Source: Salmonella enterica subsp. diarizonae
Lineage (GTDB): Bacteria > Pseudomonadota > Gammaproteobacteria > Enterobacterales > Enterobacteriaceae
Direction: 5' to 3'
NCBI RefSeq assembly: GCF_008692785.1
Contig: NZ_VXJV01000012.1
Location: 36,820-100,819, forward strand
DNA length: 64,000 bases
Of this stretch, positions 1 through 10,445 are shown in pieces; within the stretch, counting starts at the first letter, position 1; each line of letters starts with the position of its first letter. The translations under genes and the position numbers were made by a program. A model generated the notes under the pieces. That model searched no databases. It was not told the DNA's origin and saw nothing but the letters and a program-made list of their open reading frames with translations.

Positions 1-175
1 GTTCACAGCTCGGCGGCAGAGTAGGCGGTGAACGGAGCGTTACAACGACCTCATCGCTGAAGCCAGCCAGACGCTGGGAAAACCACGTTGTCAACTGGGC
101 GTTGATGTCCTGCGCCATTGCCAGGGGGCTGAATAGCAAAGCCGCCACGGCGAATCCTCGTTTTACCGTTTGCAT
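1..175 (-). CDS. flgA: FlgA, P-ring assembly chaperone (5' part only)
   Basis: This is the first 58 codons of a minus-strand gene that runs off the left edge. The start is ATG at 173-175. The N-terminus is a Sec signal peptide: basic residues K5 and R6, a hydrophobic core, and a likely cut after Ala21 in AMA-Q. FlgA is a periplasmic chaperone that helps FlgI assemble into the flagellar P ring in the peptidoglycan. The divergent position against flgB is that of flgA in Salmonella and E. coli, where it heads flgAMN. Only the signal peptide and about 37 mature residues are visible, so the call rests mainly on context plus recalled sequence. Confidence 0.93.
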   Translation of the reverse strand, partial: MQTVKRGFAVAALLFSPLAMAQDINAQLTTWFSQRLAGFSDEVVVTLRSPPTLPPSCE

Positions 176-232
176 AGTTACTTCCCCCTGGTTGATGTAA
201 TGACAGGATTCTACCCGTGTGAAGCAAGCATC

Positions 233-274
233 AACGCAATAAATAGCGACGCATTTTGCGTTTATTCCGGCGAT
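233..274. promoter_or_regulatory. FlhD4C2-type activator box between flgA and flgB
   Basis: Two imperfect inverted half-sites flank a 10-base spacer: AACGCAATAAATAGCG at 233-248 and CGTTTATTCCGGCGAT at 259-274. This fits the described FlhD4C2 consensus of two AT-rich half-sites with inward CG ends separated by 10-12 bases. The site lies in the 157-bp divergent flgA/flgB spacer, where the flagellar master regulator is known to activate both class 2 operons. No footprint is available here. Confidence 0.75.
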
Positions 275-332
275 AACGCGCGCGTGAAGAGATTTAAGCT
301 GTCGGCTGAATTTTGTCATTTGCGGAGGAGAT

Positions 333-749
333 ATGCTCGACAGGCTCGATGCCGCCTTACGATTTCAGCAGGAAGCGCTAAATCTGCGCGCGCAACGTCA
401 GGAAATATTAGCGGCGAATATCGCCAATGCCGATACGCCGGGGTACCAGGCGCGCGATATTGATTTTGCCAGTGAGTTAAAAAAAGTGATGGTGCGCGGA
501 CGGGAAGAAACCGGCGGCGTCTCGTTGACGTTGACTTCCTCTCACCATATTCCCGCCCAGGCGGTCTCTTCTCCCGCAGTGGATCTGCTTTACCGCGTCC
601 CCGATCAACCTTCTCTGGATGGCAACACCGTGGATATGGACAGGGAACGTACGCAGTTTGCGGATAACAGTCTCAAATATCAGATGGGGCTTACCGTTCT
701 GGGTAGCCAACTCAAAGGCATGATGAATGTGCTACAGGGAGGAAACTAA
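333..749 (+). CDS. flgB: Flagellar proximal rod protein FlgB
   Basis: The 138-residue protein has the family's usual length. It is one of the proximal rod subunits joining the MS ring to the distal rod in the periplasm. The axial-protein signature ([11 protein letters not shown], residues 28-38) is at the N-terminus, with a helical heptad-like region at both ends. There is no signal peptide, as expected for a substrate of the flagellar type III export gate. ATG at 333 follows a strong GGAGGAG ribosome site. It is the first gene of the flgBCDEFGHIJ operon, with 3 bases to flgC, and should be under FlhDC control from the box at 233-274. Confidence 0.98.
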   Translation: MLDRLDAALRFQQEALNLRAQRQEILAANIANADTPGYQARDIDFASELKKVMVRGREETGGVSLTLTSSHHIPAQAVSSPAVDLLYRVPDQPSLDGNTVDMDRERTQFADNSLKYQMGLTVLGSQLKGMMNVLQGGN

Positions 750-752
750 TTC

Positions 753-1157
753 GTGGCGCTGTTAAACATTTTTGATATCGCCGGATCGGCGCTTACCGCA
801 CAGTCCAAGCGGTTGAACGTTGCGGCCAGTAACCTGGCGAATGCGGATAGCGTCACCGGACCAGACGGTCAGCCTTATCGCGCCAAACAGGTGGTTTTTC
901 AGGTGGACGCCTCGCCGGGTCAGGCCACTGGCGGGGTAAAGGTCGCCAGCGTGATTGAAAGCCAGGCACCGGAAAAGCTGGTCTATGAGCCAGGCAACCC
1001 GCTGGCGGACGCTAACGGTTACGTCAAAATGCCCAACGTCGATGTGGTCGGCGAAATGGTCAATACGATGTCAGCCTCGCGCAGCTATCAGGCAAACGTC
1101 GAAGTCCTGAATACCGTAAAAAGCATGATGCTTAAAACGCTGACATTAGGCCAGTAA
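753..1157 (+). CDS. flgC: Flagellar proximal rod protein FlgC
   Basis: The 134-residue protein has full family length. It is a proximal rod subunit exported by the flagellar type III apparatus. The N-terminal axial motif ASNLANADS is near residues 25-33, and the C-terminal helix carries the [12 protein letters not shown] segment typical of rod and hook proteins. Translation starts at GTG, three bases after the flgB stop, behind a GGAGG site inside the end of flgB, which suggests coupled translation. It is the second gene of the flgB operon. No anomalies were seen. Confidence 0.98.
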   Translation: MALLNIFDIAGSALTAQSKRLNVAASNLANADSVTGPDGQPYRAKQVVFQVDASPGQATGGVKVASVIESQAPEKLVYEPGNPLADANGYVKMPNVDVVGEMVNTMSASRSYQANVEVLNTVKSMMLKTLTLGQ

Positions 1158-1168
1158 AGGAGGCGCGT

Positions 1169-1867
1169 ATGTCTATTGCCGTAAATATGAATGATCCGAC
1201 CAACACGGGCGTCAAAACGACGACCGGCAGCGGTTCGATGACTGGAAGCAATGCTGCCGATCTGCAAAGCAGTTTCTTGACCTTGCTGGTCGCGCAATTG
1301 AAGAATCAGGACCCGACTAACCCCTTACAAAATAATGAGTTAACTACACAGTTGGCGCAAATCAGTACCGTGAGCGGCATTGAAAAACTGAATACGACGC
1401 TGGGGGCTATTTCCGGGCAAATCGACAATAGTCAGTCGCTACAGGCGACCACGCTGATTGGACATGGCGTTATGGTGCCTGGCACCACAATTCTGGCGGG
1501 TAAAGGCGCGGAAGAAGGGGCCGTTACGTCCACAACGCCGTTTGGCGTGGAATTGCAACAACCCGCGGACAAAGTGACGGCAACCATTACCGATAAAGAT
1601 GGTCGGGTGGTACGTACGCTGGAGATCGGCGAGCTGAAAGCCGGGGTACATACCTTTACCTGGGATGGTAAGCAAACGGACGGAACAGCGGTACCGAATG
1701 GTTCTTACAACATTGCGATTACCGCCAGTAATGGCGGGACACAACTGGTAGCGCAACCGCTGCAATTCGCTCTGGTGCAGGGCGTGACGAAGGGCAGCAA
1801 CGGCAACCTGTTGGATCTCGGTACCTACGGCACCACCACACTCGACGAAGTTCGGCAAATAATCTAA
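1169..1867 (+). CDS. flgD: Flagellar hook-capping protein FlgD
   Basis: The 232-residue protein forms the temporary cap at the tip of the growing hook, guiding FlgE polymerisation, and is discarded when FlgK arrives. The conserved N-terminal export and assembly segment LLVAQLKNQDPTNPL lies near residues 39-53. The C-terminal half is a beta-rich FlgD_Ig/Tudor-like region (FTWDGKQTDG near 166-175). The start codon follows an AAAGGAGG site just after flgC. From memory the protein differs from the Typhimurium sequence at a couple of positions, for example Lys in GELKAG where I recall Arg. Confidence 0.98.
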   Translation: MSIAVNMNDPTNTGVKTTTGSGSMTGSNAADLQSSFLTLLVAQLKNQDPTNPLQNNELTTQLAQISTVSGIEKLNTTLGAISGQIDNSQSLQATTLIGHGVMVPGTTILAGKGAEEGAVTSTTPFGVELQQPADKVTATITDKDGRVVRTLEIGELKAGVHTFTWDGKQTDGTAVPNGSYNIAITASNGGTQLVAQPLQFALVQGVTKGSNGNLLDLGTYGTTTLDEVRQII

Positions 1868-1893
1868 GCCCTTACACTTATCAGGAGTCAGTC

Positions 1894-3108
1894 ATGTCTT
1901 TTTCTCAAGCGGTTAGCGGCCTGAACGCCGCGGCCACCAACCTTGATGTTATCGGTAATAACATCGCCAACTCCGCCACCTATGGCTTTAAATCCGGTAC
2001 GGCATCGTTTGCCGATATGTTCGCTGGTTCAAAAGTGGGGCTGGGCGTAAAAGTAGCGGGGATTACCCAGGATTTTACCGACGGTACGACAACGAACACC
2101 GGTCGCGGGCTGGACGTCGCGATTAGCCAGAACGGTTTTTTCCGCCTGGTGGACAGCAATGGTTCCGTTTTCTATAGCCGCAACGGCCAGTTCAAACTGG
2201 ACGAGAACCGTAATCTGGTCAATATGCAGGGGATGCAGTTGACCGGCTATCCGGCCACCGGTACGCCGCCGACTATTCAGCAGGGGGCGAATCCCGCGCC
2301 GATCACCATTCCGAACACGCTGATGGCGGCGAAATCGACAACGACTGCATCAATGCAGATCAACCTGAACTCGACGGATCCTGCGCCGACGAAAGCCTTT
2401 AATCCTGCGGATGCCGATTCGTATAACAAGAAAGGGACCGTTACTGTTTACGACAGCCAGGGTAACGCTCATGACATGAACGTCTATTTCGTTAAAAGCT
2501 CTACTAAAAATAATGAATGGGCTGTGTACACCCATGACAGCAGCGATCCGACAGCCGCCGTGCCAACGGCGGCTTCTACAACGCTGGTGTTTAATGAAAA
2601 CGGGATCCTGCAATCCGGCGGTACGGTTAACATCACTACCGGTACGATTAATGGCGCGACGGCGGCCACATTCTCCCTCAGCTTCCTTAACTCCATGCAG
2701 CAGAACACCGGGGCTAACAACATCGTCGCCACTAATCAGAACGGCTATAAGCCTGGCGATCTGGTGAGCTACCAGATTAACAACGACGGCACCGTGGTAG
2801 GGAACTACTCCAACGAGCAGGAACAGGTGCTGGGGCAGATTGTGCTGGCTAACTTCGCCAACAACGAAGGTCTGGCATCCCAGGGCGATAACGTCTGGGC
2901 GGCGACGCAGGCTTCCGGGGTAGCGCTGTTGGGAACCGCCGGTTCCGGCAACTTCGGTAAGCTGACGAATGGCGCGCTGGAAGCCTCTAACGTGGATTTG
3001 AGTAAAGAGCTGGTGAATATGATCGTCGCGCAGCGTAACTACCAGTCGAATGCGCAGACCATTAAAACCCAGGACCAGATCCTCAATACTCTGGTTAACC
3101 TGCGCTAA
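1894..3108 (+). CDS. flgE: Flagellar hook protein FlgE
   Basis: The 404-residue protein is the structural subunit of the hook, the universal joint between rod and filament. The N-terminal axial motif NNIANSATYGFKSG sits near residues 22-35. The C-terminal coiled-coil helix (ELVNMIVAQRNYQ and the terminal LVNLR) forms the D0 core. The middle Thr/Ala/Asn-rich domains D1-D2 are surface exposed. ATG at 1894 is preceded by AGGAG. It is fourth in the operon. Hook length is set by FliK, which is not in this window. Length and motifs are intact. Confidence 0.98.
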   Translation: MSFSQAVSGLNAAATNLDVIGNNIANSATYGFKSGTASFADMFAGSKVGLGVKVAGITQDFTDGTTTNTGRGLDVAISQNGFFRLVDSNGSVFYSRNGQFKLDENRNLVNMQGMQLTGYPATGTPPTIQQGANPAPITIPNTLMAAKSTTTASMQINLNSTDPAPTKAFNPADADSYNKKGTVTVYDSQGNAHDMNVYFVKSSTKNNEWAVYTHDSSDPTAAVPTAASTTLVFNENGILQSGGTVNITTGTINGATAATFSLSFLNSMQQNTGANNIVATNQNGYKPGDLVSYQINNDGTVVGNYSNEQEQVLGQIVLANFANNEGLASQGDNVWAATQASGVALLGTAGSGNFGKLTNGALEASNVDLSKELVNMIVAQRNYQSNAQTIKTQDQILNTLVNLR

Positions 3109-3128
3109 GCGCCTGACGGGATAGCTTA

Positions 3129-4680
<1,552 letters not shown>

Positions 4681-4736
4681 GGGGTCGCCGGTGGGGTGAA
4701 GACGCCACCGGCTCCCTGATTTTGAAGATGAAGGTA

Positions 4737-5435
4737 ATGCAAAAATACGCGCTTCACGCTTACCCATTAATGGCCCTGGTGGTCGCGACGCTGACAGGAT
4801 GCGCCTGGATACCCTCCAGGCCGCTCGTGCAGGGGGCGACCACGGCGCAGCCGATTCCGGGCCCGGTGCCAGTGGCGAATGGCTCTATATTTCAGTCTGC
4901 GCAGCCGATTAATTATGGCTATCAGCCGCTTTTTGAAGATCGTCGACCGCGTAATATCGGCGATACGCTCACGATTGTGTTACAGGAAAACGTCAGCGCC
5001 AGTAAAAGTTCGTCGGCAAATGCCAGCCGCGACGGCAAAACCAGCTTTGGTTTTGATACGGTACCGCGTTATCTGCAGGGATTATTCGGTAATTCCCGCG
5101 CAGATATGGAGGCCTCAGGCGGCAACTCTTTTAACGGTAAAGGCGGCGCGAATGCCAGCAATACCTTTAGCGGCACGCTGACCGTGACCGTCGATCAGGT
5201 TCTTGTTAATGGCAATTTACACGTCGTGGGTGAAAAACAGATCGCGATTAATCAGGGAACGGAATTCATCCGCTTCTCCGGCGTGGTAAATCCACGCACC
5301 ATCAGCGGCAGCAACTCCGTACCCTCGACACAGGTAGCGGATGCGCGGATTGAATATGTCGGTAACGGCTATATTAACGAAGCGCAAAATATGGGCTGGC
5401 TGCAACGTTTCTTCCTTAATTTGTCGCCGATGTAA
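4737..5435 (+). CDS. flgH: Flagellar L-ring protein FlgH (outer-membrane lipoprotein)
   Basis: With ATG at 4737 the protein has 232 residues, the known Salmonella length. An in-frame ATG five codons upstream (4722) would break the signal peptide pattern and was not chosen. The N-terminus is a lipoprotein signal with lipobox L-T-G-C at residues 19-22, so Cys22 should be lipidated. FlgH forms the L ring in the outer membrane around the distal rod and is exported by Sec/Lol. The export machinery LolCDE is encoded later in this window. From memory a few residues after the lipobox (IPSRPL) and one later Val differ from Typhimurium. Confidence 0.97.
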   Translation: MQKYALHAYPLMALVVATLTGCAWIPSRPLVQGATTAQPIPGPVPVANGSIFQSAQPINYGYQPLFEDRRPRNIGDTLTIVLQENVSASKSSSANASRDGKTSFGFDTVPRYLQGLFGNSRADMEASGGNSFNGKGGANASNTFSGTLTVTVDQVLVNGNLHVVGEKQIAINQGTEFIRFSGVVNPRTISGSNSVPSTQVADARIEYVGNGYINEAQNMGWLQRFFLNLSPM

Positions 5436-5446
5436 GCGAGGTGTAT

Positions 5447-6544
5447 GTGTTTAAAGCTCTTGCAGGAATCGTTCTGGCACTGGTTACCACTCTGGCGCAC
5501 GCCGAGCGTATCCGGGATCTGACCAGTGTCCAGGGCGTGCGGGAAAACTCGCTGATTGGCTACGGGCTGGTGGTCGGGCTGGACGGTACGGGCGACCAGA
5601 CGACTCAGACGCCATTTACCACCCAGACGCTCAATAACATGTTGTCACAACTGGGGATTACGGTCCCTACCGGCACCAACATGCAGTTAAAAAACGTGGC
5701 GGCGGTGATGGTGACGGCGTCGTATCCGCCTTTTGCGCGACAGGGACAAACGATTGATGTCGTTGTTTCCTCAATGGGGAACGCTAAAAGTCTGCGCGGC
5801 GGGACATTATTAATGACGCCATTAAAAGGAGTGGACAGCCAGGTGTATGCCCTGGCGCAGGGGAATATTCTGGTCGGCGGCGCGGGCGCTTCCGCAGGCG
5901 GCAGTAGCGTGCAGGTTAACCAGCTTAACGGCGGGCGCATCACTAACGGCGCGATTATCGAACGCGAGCTGCCGAGTCAGTTCGGCGCTGGCAACACCAT
6001 TAATCTGCAATTGAACGACGAAGATTTTACGATGGCGCAGCAAATTACCGACGCTATCAATCGCGCCCGCGGTTACGGCAGCGCCACTGCGCTTGATGCG
6101 CGAACGGTACAGGTACGCGTACCCAGCGGCAATAGCTCGCAGGTGCGTTTTCTGGCGGACATTCAAAATATGGAAGTTAACGTGACGCCGCAGGATGCAA
6201 AAGTCGTGATCAACTCGCGTACTGGTTCGGTGGTCATGAATCGGGAAGTCACGCTGGATAGCTGCGCCGTGGCGCAGGGCAATTTGTCAGTGACGGTCAA
6301 CCGCCAGCTCAACGTTAACCAGCCTAATACGCCATTTGGCGGCGGCCAGACCGTGGTGACGCCACAGACTCAAATAGATTTGCGCCAGAGCGGCGGATCG
6401 TTACAAAGCATTCGTTCCAGCGCCAATTTGAACAACGTAGTGCGCGCGCTAAATGCGCTTGGCGCGACGCCGATAGATCTGATGTCGATTTTGCAGTCCA
6501 TGCAGAGCGCGGGCTGTCTACGCGCCAAATTGGAAATTATCTAA
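5447..6544 (+). CDS. flgI: Flagellar P-ring protein FlgI
   Basis: The protein has 365 residues when GTG at 5447 is used, the length known for Salmonella. A GTG two codons earlier is possible, but the GCGAGG ribosome site at about 5435-5440 gives better spacing to 5447. A Sec signal peptide of about 19 residues ends in AHA. Two cysteines, near residues 273 and 357, form the disulfide that stabilises the mature P-ring protein. FlgI assembles in the peptidoglycan layer with the help of FlgA. Its stop TAA shares one base with the flgJ start, so translation is probably coupled. Confidence 0.97.
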   Translation: MFKALAGIVLALVTTLAHAERIRDLTSVQGVRENSLIGYGLVVGLDGTGDQTTQTPFTTQTLNNMLSQLGITVPTGTNMQLKNVAAVMVTASYPPFARQGQTIDVVVSSMGNAKSLRGGTLLMTPLKGVDSQVYALAQGNILVGGAGASAGGSSVQVNQLNGGRITNGAIIERELPSQFGAGNTINLQLNDEDFTMAQQITDAINRARGYGSATALDARTVQVRVPSGNSSQVRFLADIQNMEVNVTPQDAKVVINSRTGSVVMNREVTLDSCAVAQGNLSVTVNRQLNVNQPNTPFGGGQTVVTPQTQIDLRQSGGSLQSIRSSANLNNVVRALNALGATPIDLMSILQSMQSAGCLRAKLEII

Positions 6545-7494
6545 TGATTGGTGACGGTAAATTGTTGGCCAGCGCGGCCTGGGATGCGCAATCTCTGAAC
6601 GAACTCAAAGCGAAAGCGGGCCAGGACCCGGCGGCGAATATCCGTCCGGTGGCCCGTCAGGTGGAAGGGATGTTTGTTCAGATGATGCTGAAAAGTATGC
6701 GCGAGGCTTTACCCAAAGATGGCTTATTCAGCAGCGATCAGACGCGTCTGTATACCAGCATGTATGACCAGCAGATCGCCCAGCAGATGACCGCCGGCAA
6801 GGGACTGGGGCTGGCGGATATGATGGTTAAACAGATGACCAGCGGGCAAACGATGCCTGCGGATGACGCCCCGCAAGTACCGCTTAAATTCTCACTGGAA
6901 ACGGTAAACAGCTATCAAAATCAGGCACTGACCCAACTGGTGCGCAAGGCGATGCCGAAAACGCCGGACAGCAGCGACGAACCGCTCTCCGGTGACAGTA
7001 AAGACTTTCTGGCCCGGCTTTCGCTCCCGGCGCGGCTGGCCAGCGAACAAAGCGGGGTGCCGCATCATCTGATTCTGGCGCAGGCGGCGCTGGAGTCCGG
7101 CTGGGGGCAGCGGCAAATCCTGCGGGAGGACGGCGAACCCAGTTATAACGTGTTTGGCGTGAAAGCTACCGCCAGTTGGAAAGGACCGGTGACGGAAATC
7201 ACCACCACCGAATACGAAAACGGCGAAGCGAAAAAAGTGAAAGCGAAATTCCGCGTTTATAGCTCGTATCTGGAGGCGTTATCGGATTATGTCGCGCTGT
7301 TAACACGTAATCCACGCTACGCCGCTGTGACCACCGCCGCCACGGCGGAGCAGGGTGCCGTGGCCTTGCAAAACGCCGGATACGCTACCGACCCGAATTA
7401 CGCGCGTAAATTAACCAGCATGATTCAGCAGTTAAAAGCGATGAGCGAAAAGGTCAGCAAAACCTACAGCGCGAATATCGATAATCTCTTTTAA
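6544..7494 (+). CDS. flgJ: FlgJ, rod cap and peptidoglycan-hydrolysing muramidase
   Basis: The 316-residue two-domain protein has an N-terminal rod-scaffolding domain (about 1-150) that caps the growing rod, and a C-terminal glucosaminidase/muramidase domain that opens the wall for it. Catalytic Glu184 sits in AALESGWG, and Glu223, the second residue described for the Salmonella enzyme, is also present. There is no signal peptide, since it is exported by the flagellar system. ATG overlaps the flgI stop by one base. It ends the flgB operon, and flgK follows 64 bases later with its own sigma-28 promoter. Confidence 0.98.
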   Translation: MIGDGKLLASAAWDAQSLNELKAKAGQDPAANIRPVARQVEGMFVQMMLKSMREALPKDGLFSSDQTRLYTSMYDQQIAQQMTAGKGLGLADMMVKQMTSGQTMPADDAPQVPLKFSLETVNSYQNQALTQLVRKAMPKTPDSSDEPLSGDSKDFLARLSLPARLASEQSGVPHHLILAQAALESGWGQRQILREDGEPSYNVFGVKATASWKGPVTEITTTEYENGEAKKVKAKFRVYSSYLEALSDYVALLTRNPRYAAVTTAATAEQGAVALQNAGYATDPNYARKLTSMIQQLKAMSEKVSKTYSANIDNLF

Positions 7495-7499
7495 ATTGC

Positions 7500-7526
7500 T
7501 CAAGTCCACACAGTAGCTGCCGATAA
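7500..7526 (+). promoter_or_regulatory. Sigma-28 (FliA) class 3 promoter for flgKL
   Basis: TCAAGTCC at 7500-7507 (consensus TAAAGTTT) is followed by an 11-base spacer and an exact GCCGATAA at 7519-7526. This is the sigma-28 architecture, placed 32 bases before the flgK start. The match agrees with the known dual class 2/class 3 expression of flgKL in Salmonella. Confidence 0.88.
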
Positions 7527-7558
7527 CAACGAGTATTGAAGGATTAAAAGGAACCATC

Positions 7559-9220
7559 ATGTCCAGCTTGATTAATCACGCCATGAGCGGGCTTAACGCC
7601 GCGCAGGCCGCGTTAAGTACGGTCAGTAATAACATCAACAATTATAACGTTGCGGGTTATACCCGGCAGACAACTATTCTGGCGCAGGCAAACAGTACGT
7701 TAGGGTCTGGCGGCTGGATAGGTAATGGCGTTTACGTTTCCGGCGTACAGCGTGAATATGATGCGTTTATCACCAATCAGCTACGCGGCGCGCAAAACCA
7801 GAGTAGTGGATTGAGCACGCGCTATGCACAAATGTCGAAAATCGACAACTTGCTGGCCGATAAATCCAGCTCACTGTCTGGCTCGTTGCAGAGCTTTTTT
7901 ACCAGTCTGCAAACGTTAGTCAGTAACGCGGAAGATCCTGCGGCGCGTCAGGCGTTGATTGGTAAAGCGGAAGGGCTGGTAAACCAGTTCAAAACCACCG
8001 ATCAGTATCTGCGCGATCAGGATAAACAGGTCAATATCGCGATTAGTTCCAGTGTGGCGCAAATCAATAATTATGCTAAGCAGATAGCTAACCTGAACGA
8101 TCAAATCTCCCGTTTGACGGGCGTAGGCGCGGGCGCATCGCCGAACGACCTGCTCGATCAGCGTGACCAGTTAGTCAGCGAGCTTAACAAGATTGTTGGC
8201 GTCGAGGTGAGCGTACAGGACGGCGGCACCTATAACCTGACGATGGCCAATGGCTATACGCTGGTGCAGGGTTCGACGGCGCGTCAGTTGGCGGCAGTAC
8301 CCTCCAGCGCCGACCCGACACGAACGACTGTCGCTTATGTCGATGAGGCCGCAGGTAACATCGAAATTCCAGAAAAGTTGCTGAATACCGGCTCGCTCGG
8401 CGGGCTACTGACGTTCCGCTCTCAGGATCTGGATCAGACTCGTAATACACTGGGCCAGTTGGCGCTGGCGTTTGCCGATGCATTCAACGCCCAGCATACC
8501 AAAGGTTATGACGCTGACGGCAATAAAGGGAAAGACTTCTTTGGCATTGGCTCGCCGGTGGTGTATAGCAACAGTAATAATGCGGATAAAACGGTATCGT
8601 TAACCGCTGAGGTGGTCGACAGCACGAAGGTTCAGGCGACGGATTATCAGATTGTTTTTGACGGTACAGACTGGAAGGTTACTCGCCTGGCGGATAACAC
8701 CACCTTCACGGCGACAAAAGATGTTGACGGAAAACTGGAGATTGACGGTCTGAAAGTGACGGTGGGCACCGGCGCGCAGAAGAACGACAGTTTCCTTCTG
8801 AAGCCGGTCAGTAATGCTATCGTCGACATGAAAGTTAAAGTGACGAATGAAGCCGAGATTGCGATGGCTGCCGAGTCAAAACTCGATCCTGATGTGGATA
8901 CCGGCGATAGCGATAACCGCAATGGCCAGGCGTTGTTGGACTTACAAAACAGCAAGGTAGTGGGCGGCAACAAAACCTTTAACGATGCCTACGCCACGCT
9001 GGTCAGCGATGTGGGTAACAAAACGTCAACGCTGAAAACCAGCAGCACCACGCAGGCGAATGTGGTTAAACAGCTTTATAAGCAGCAACAGTCGGTTTCC
9101 GGCGTTAATCTAGACGAAGAGTATGGCAATTTGCAGCGTTATCAGCAGTATTATCTGGCGAATGCGCAAGTATTGCAGACCGCGAACGCGCTGTTTGATG
9201 CGTTACTGAACATTCGCTAA
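7559..9220 (+). CDS. flgK: Hook-filament junction protein FlgK (HAP1)
   Basis: The 553-residue protein is the first hook-filament junction protein, bridging the hook FlgE and FlgL. The N-terminal axial segment (SNNINNYNVAGYTRQ, residues 22-36) and the C-terminal helical segment (EEYGNLQRYQQYYLANAQVL) are the coiled-coil D0 parts. The middle is a variable surface domain. ATG at 7559 has an AAAAGGAA site. It is transcribed from the sigma-28 promoter at 7500-7526 in addition to read-through from flgBJ. FlgN, its chaperone, is encoded outside the window. Confidence 0.98.
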   Translation: MSSLINHAMSGLNAAQAALSTVSNNINNYNVAGYTRQTTILAQANSTLGSGGWIGNGVYVSGVQREYDAFITNQLRGAQNQSSGLSTRYAQMSKIDNLLADKSSSLSGSLQSFFTSLQTLVSNAEDPAARQALIGKAEGLVNQFKTTDQYLRDQDKQVNIAISSSVAQINNYAKQIANLNDQISRLTGVGAGASPNDLLDQRDQLVSELNKIVGVEVSVQDGGTYNLTMANGYTLVQGSTARQLAAVPSSADPTRTTVAYVDEAAGNIEIPEKLLNTGSLGGLLTFRSQDLDQTRNTLGQLALAFADAFNAQHTKGYDADGNKGKDFFGIGSPVVYSNSNNADKTVSLTAEVVDSTKVQATDYQIVFDGTDWKVTRLADNTTFTATKDVDGKLEIDGLKVTVGTGAQKNDSFLLKPVSNAIVDMKVKVTNEAEIAMAAESKLDPDVDTGDSDNRNGQALLDLQNSKVVGGNKTFNDAYATLVSDVGNKTSTLKTSSTTQANVVKQLYKQQQSVSGVNLDEEYGNLQRYQQYYLANAQVLQTANALFDALLNIR

Positions 9221-9234
9221 GGGAGAAGGATGAC

Positions 9235-10188
9235 ATGCGTATCAGTACCCAGATGATGTATGAGCAAAATATGAGCGGCATCACTAACTCTCAGTCCGAA
9301 TGGATGAAGTTGGGCGAGCAGATGTCTAGCGGTAAGCGCGTTATCAATCCATCTGACGATCCGATCGCCGCGTCGCAGGCGGTGGTGCTCTCCCAGGCGC
9401 AGGCACAGAATAGCCAGTACGCCCTGGCGCGTACTTTTGCCACCCAAAAAGTTTCGCTGGAAGAAAGCGTACTCAGTCAGGTGACGACGGCGATTCAAAC
9501 CGCACAGGAAAAAATTGTCTATGCCGGAAACGGCACGTTAAGCGACGATGACCGCGCTTCGCTGGCGACGGATTTACAGGGTATCCGCGATCAGTTGATG
9601 AACCTGGCAAACAGTACTGACGGTAATGGTCGCTATATCTTCGCCGGGTATAAAACGGAAGCGGCGCCTTTCGATCAGGCGACGGGGAATTACCATGGCG
9701 GTGAGAAAAGTGTTACCCAGCAGGTGGATTCCGCACGCACGATGGTGATTGGCCATACGGGAGCGCAAATTTTTAATAGCCTTACCAGCAATGCAGTGCC
9801 GGAACCTGATGGCACGGACTCTGAAAAGAATTTGTTTGTCATGCTTGATACGGCGATTGCAGCGCTCAAAACGCCGGTGAAAGGCAATGATGTGGAAAAA
9901 GAAAAGGCTGCCGCCGCCATTGATAAAACGAATCGCGGCTTAAAAAACTCGCTTAATAATGTCCTGACCGTTCGTGCGGAACTGGGGACGCAACTGAGCG
10001 AACTCAGTACGCTGGATGCCCTGGGAAGTGACCGTGCGCTGGGGCAGAAGCTGCAGATGAGCAATCTGGTGGATGTGGACTGGAACTCGGTCATCTCCTC
10101 CTACGTGATGCAACAGGCGGCATTACAGGCCTCCTATAAAACGTTTACCGATATGCAGGGAATGTCGCTTTTCCAGTTGAACCGGTAA
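9235..10188 (+). CDS. flgL: Hook-filament junction protein FlgL (HAP3)
   Basis: The 317-residue protein is the second junction protein, on which flagellin polymerises. The N-terminal flagellin-like region contains SSGKRVINPSDDPIAASQA (residues 30-48), the hallmark of flagellin/FlgL proteins. The C-terminal helix matches the flagellin C-terminal domain. ATG at 9235 has GGGAGAAGG upstream and lies 14 bases after flgK. The transcript ends at a strong terminator at 10233-10267. The 3' UTR carries an extra hairpin and may be a small RNA source. Confidence 0.98.
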   Translation: MRISTQMMYEQNMSGITNSQSEWMKLGEQMSSGKRVINPSDDPIAASQAVVLSQAQAQNSQYALARTFATQKVSLEESVLSQVTTAIQTAQEKIVYAGNGTLSDDDRASLATDLQGIRDQLMNLANSTDGNGRYIFAGYKTEAAPFDQATGNYHGGEKSVTQQVDSARTMVIGHTGAQIFNSLTSNAVPEPDGTDSEKNLFVMLDTAIAALKTPVKGNDVEKEKAAAAIDKTNRGLKNSLNNVLTVRAELGTQLSELSTLDALGSDRALGQKLQMSNLVDVDWNSVISSYVMQQAALQASYKTFTDMQGMSLFQLNR

Positions 10189-10267
10189 CATCTCTTTTTG
10201 AAACATATCACGAAACTGGATATGTTTTGTCTGCCCGCGCCATCCACCCCGGCGCGGGCATTTTTTT
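10189..10267 (+). ncRNA. Candidate flgL 3' UTR small RNA (FlgO-like)
   Basis: Directly after flgL there is a perfect 9-bp hairpin (AAACATATC / GATATGTTT, 10201-10227), a short linker, then a GC-rich intrinsic terminator with a T run. Two hairpins ending in a U tail is the usual form of an Hfq-binding 3'-UTR sRNA. In E. coli the flgL 3' UTR is reported to give the sRNA FlgO. Equivalence here is by position and shape only, with no expression evidence. Confidence 0.45.
10233..10267 (+). terminator. Rho-independent terminator after flgL
   Basis: A 9-bp perfect GC stem (GCCCGCGCC / GGCGCGGGC) with a 9-base loop is followed by a run of seven or more T. It ends the flgKL (and flgB read-through) transcript. 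Confidence 0.95.
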
Positions 10268-10402
10268 AGTCGTTATACTGTCGCGCCCGTAGCGACGCCA
10301 TCCGTACGGTTTATTATCCAGTCCGATTTCGTAAGCGCCTTGAGTGACTAAAAGACGCCATGGGGGGATGTGTTGCCCTGATGCACTGCCCTGCAAGGGG
10401 CA

Positions 10403-10431
10403 TAAAAAAGCCGACCTGGTGGTCGGCTTTG
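10403..10431 (-). terminator. Rho-independent terminator of rne
   Basis: Read on the minus strand, the stem AAGCCGACC / GGTCGGCTT with a 4-base loop is followed by a T run, immediately after the rne stop codon at 10446. Confidence 0.92.
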
Positions 10432-10445
10432 TATCAGCGGTTACC

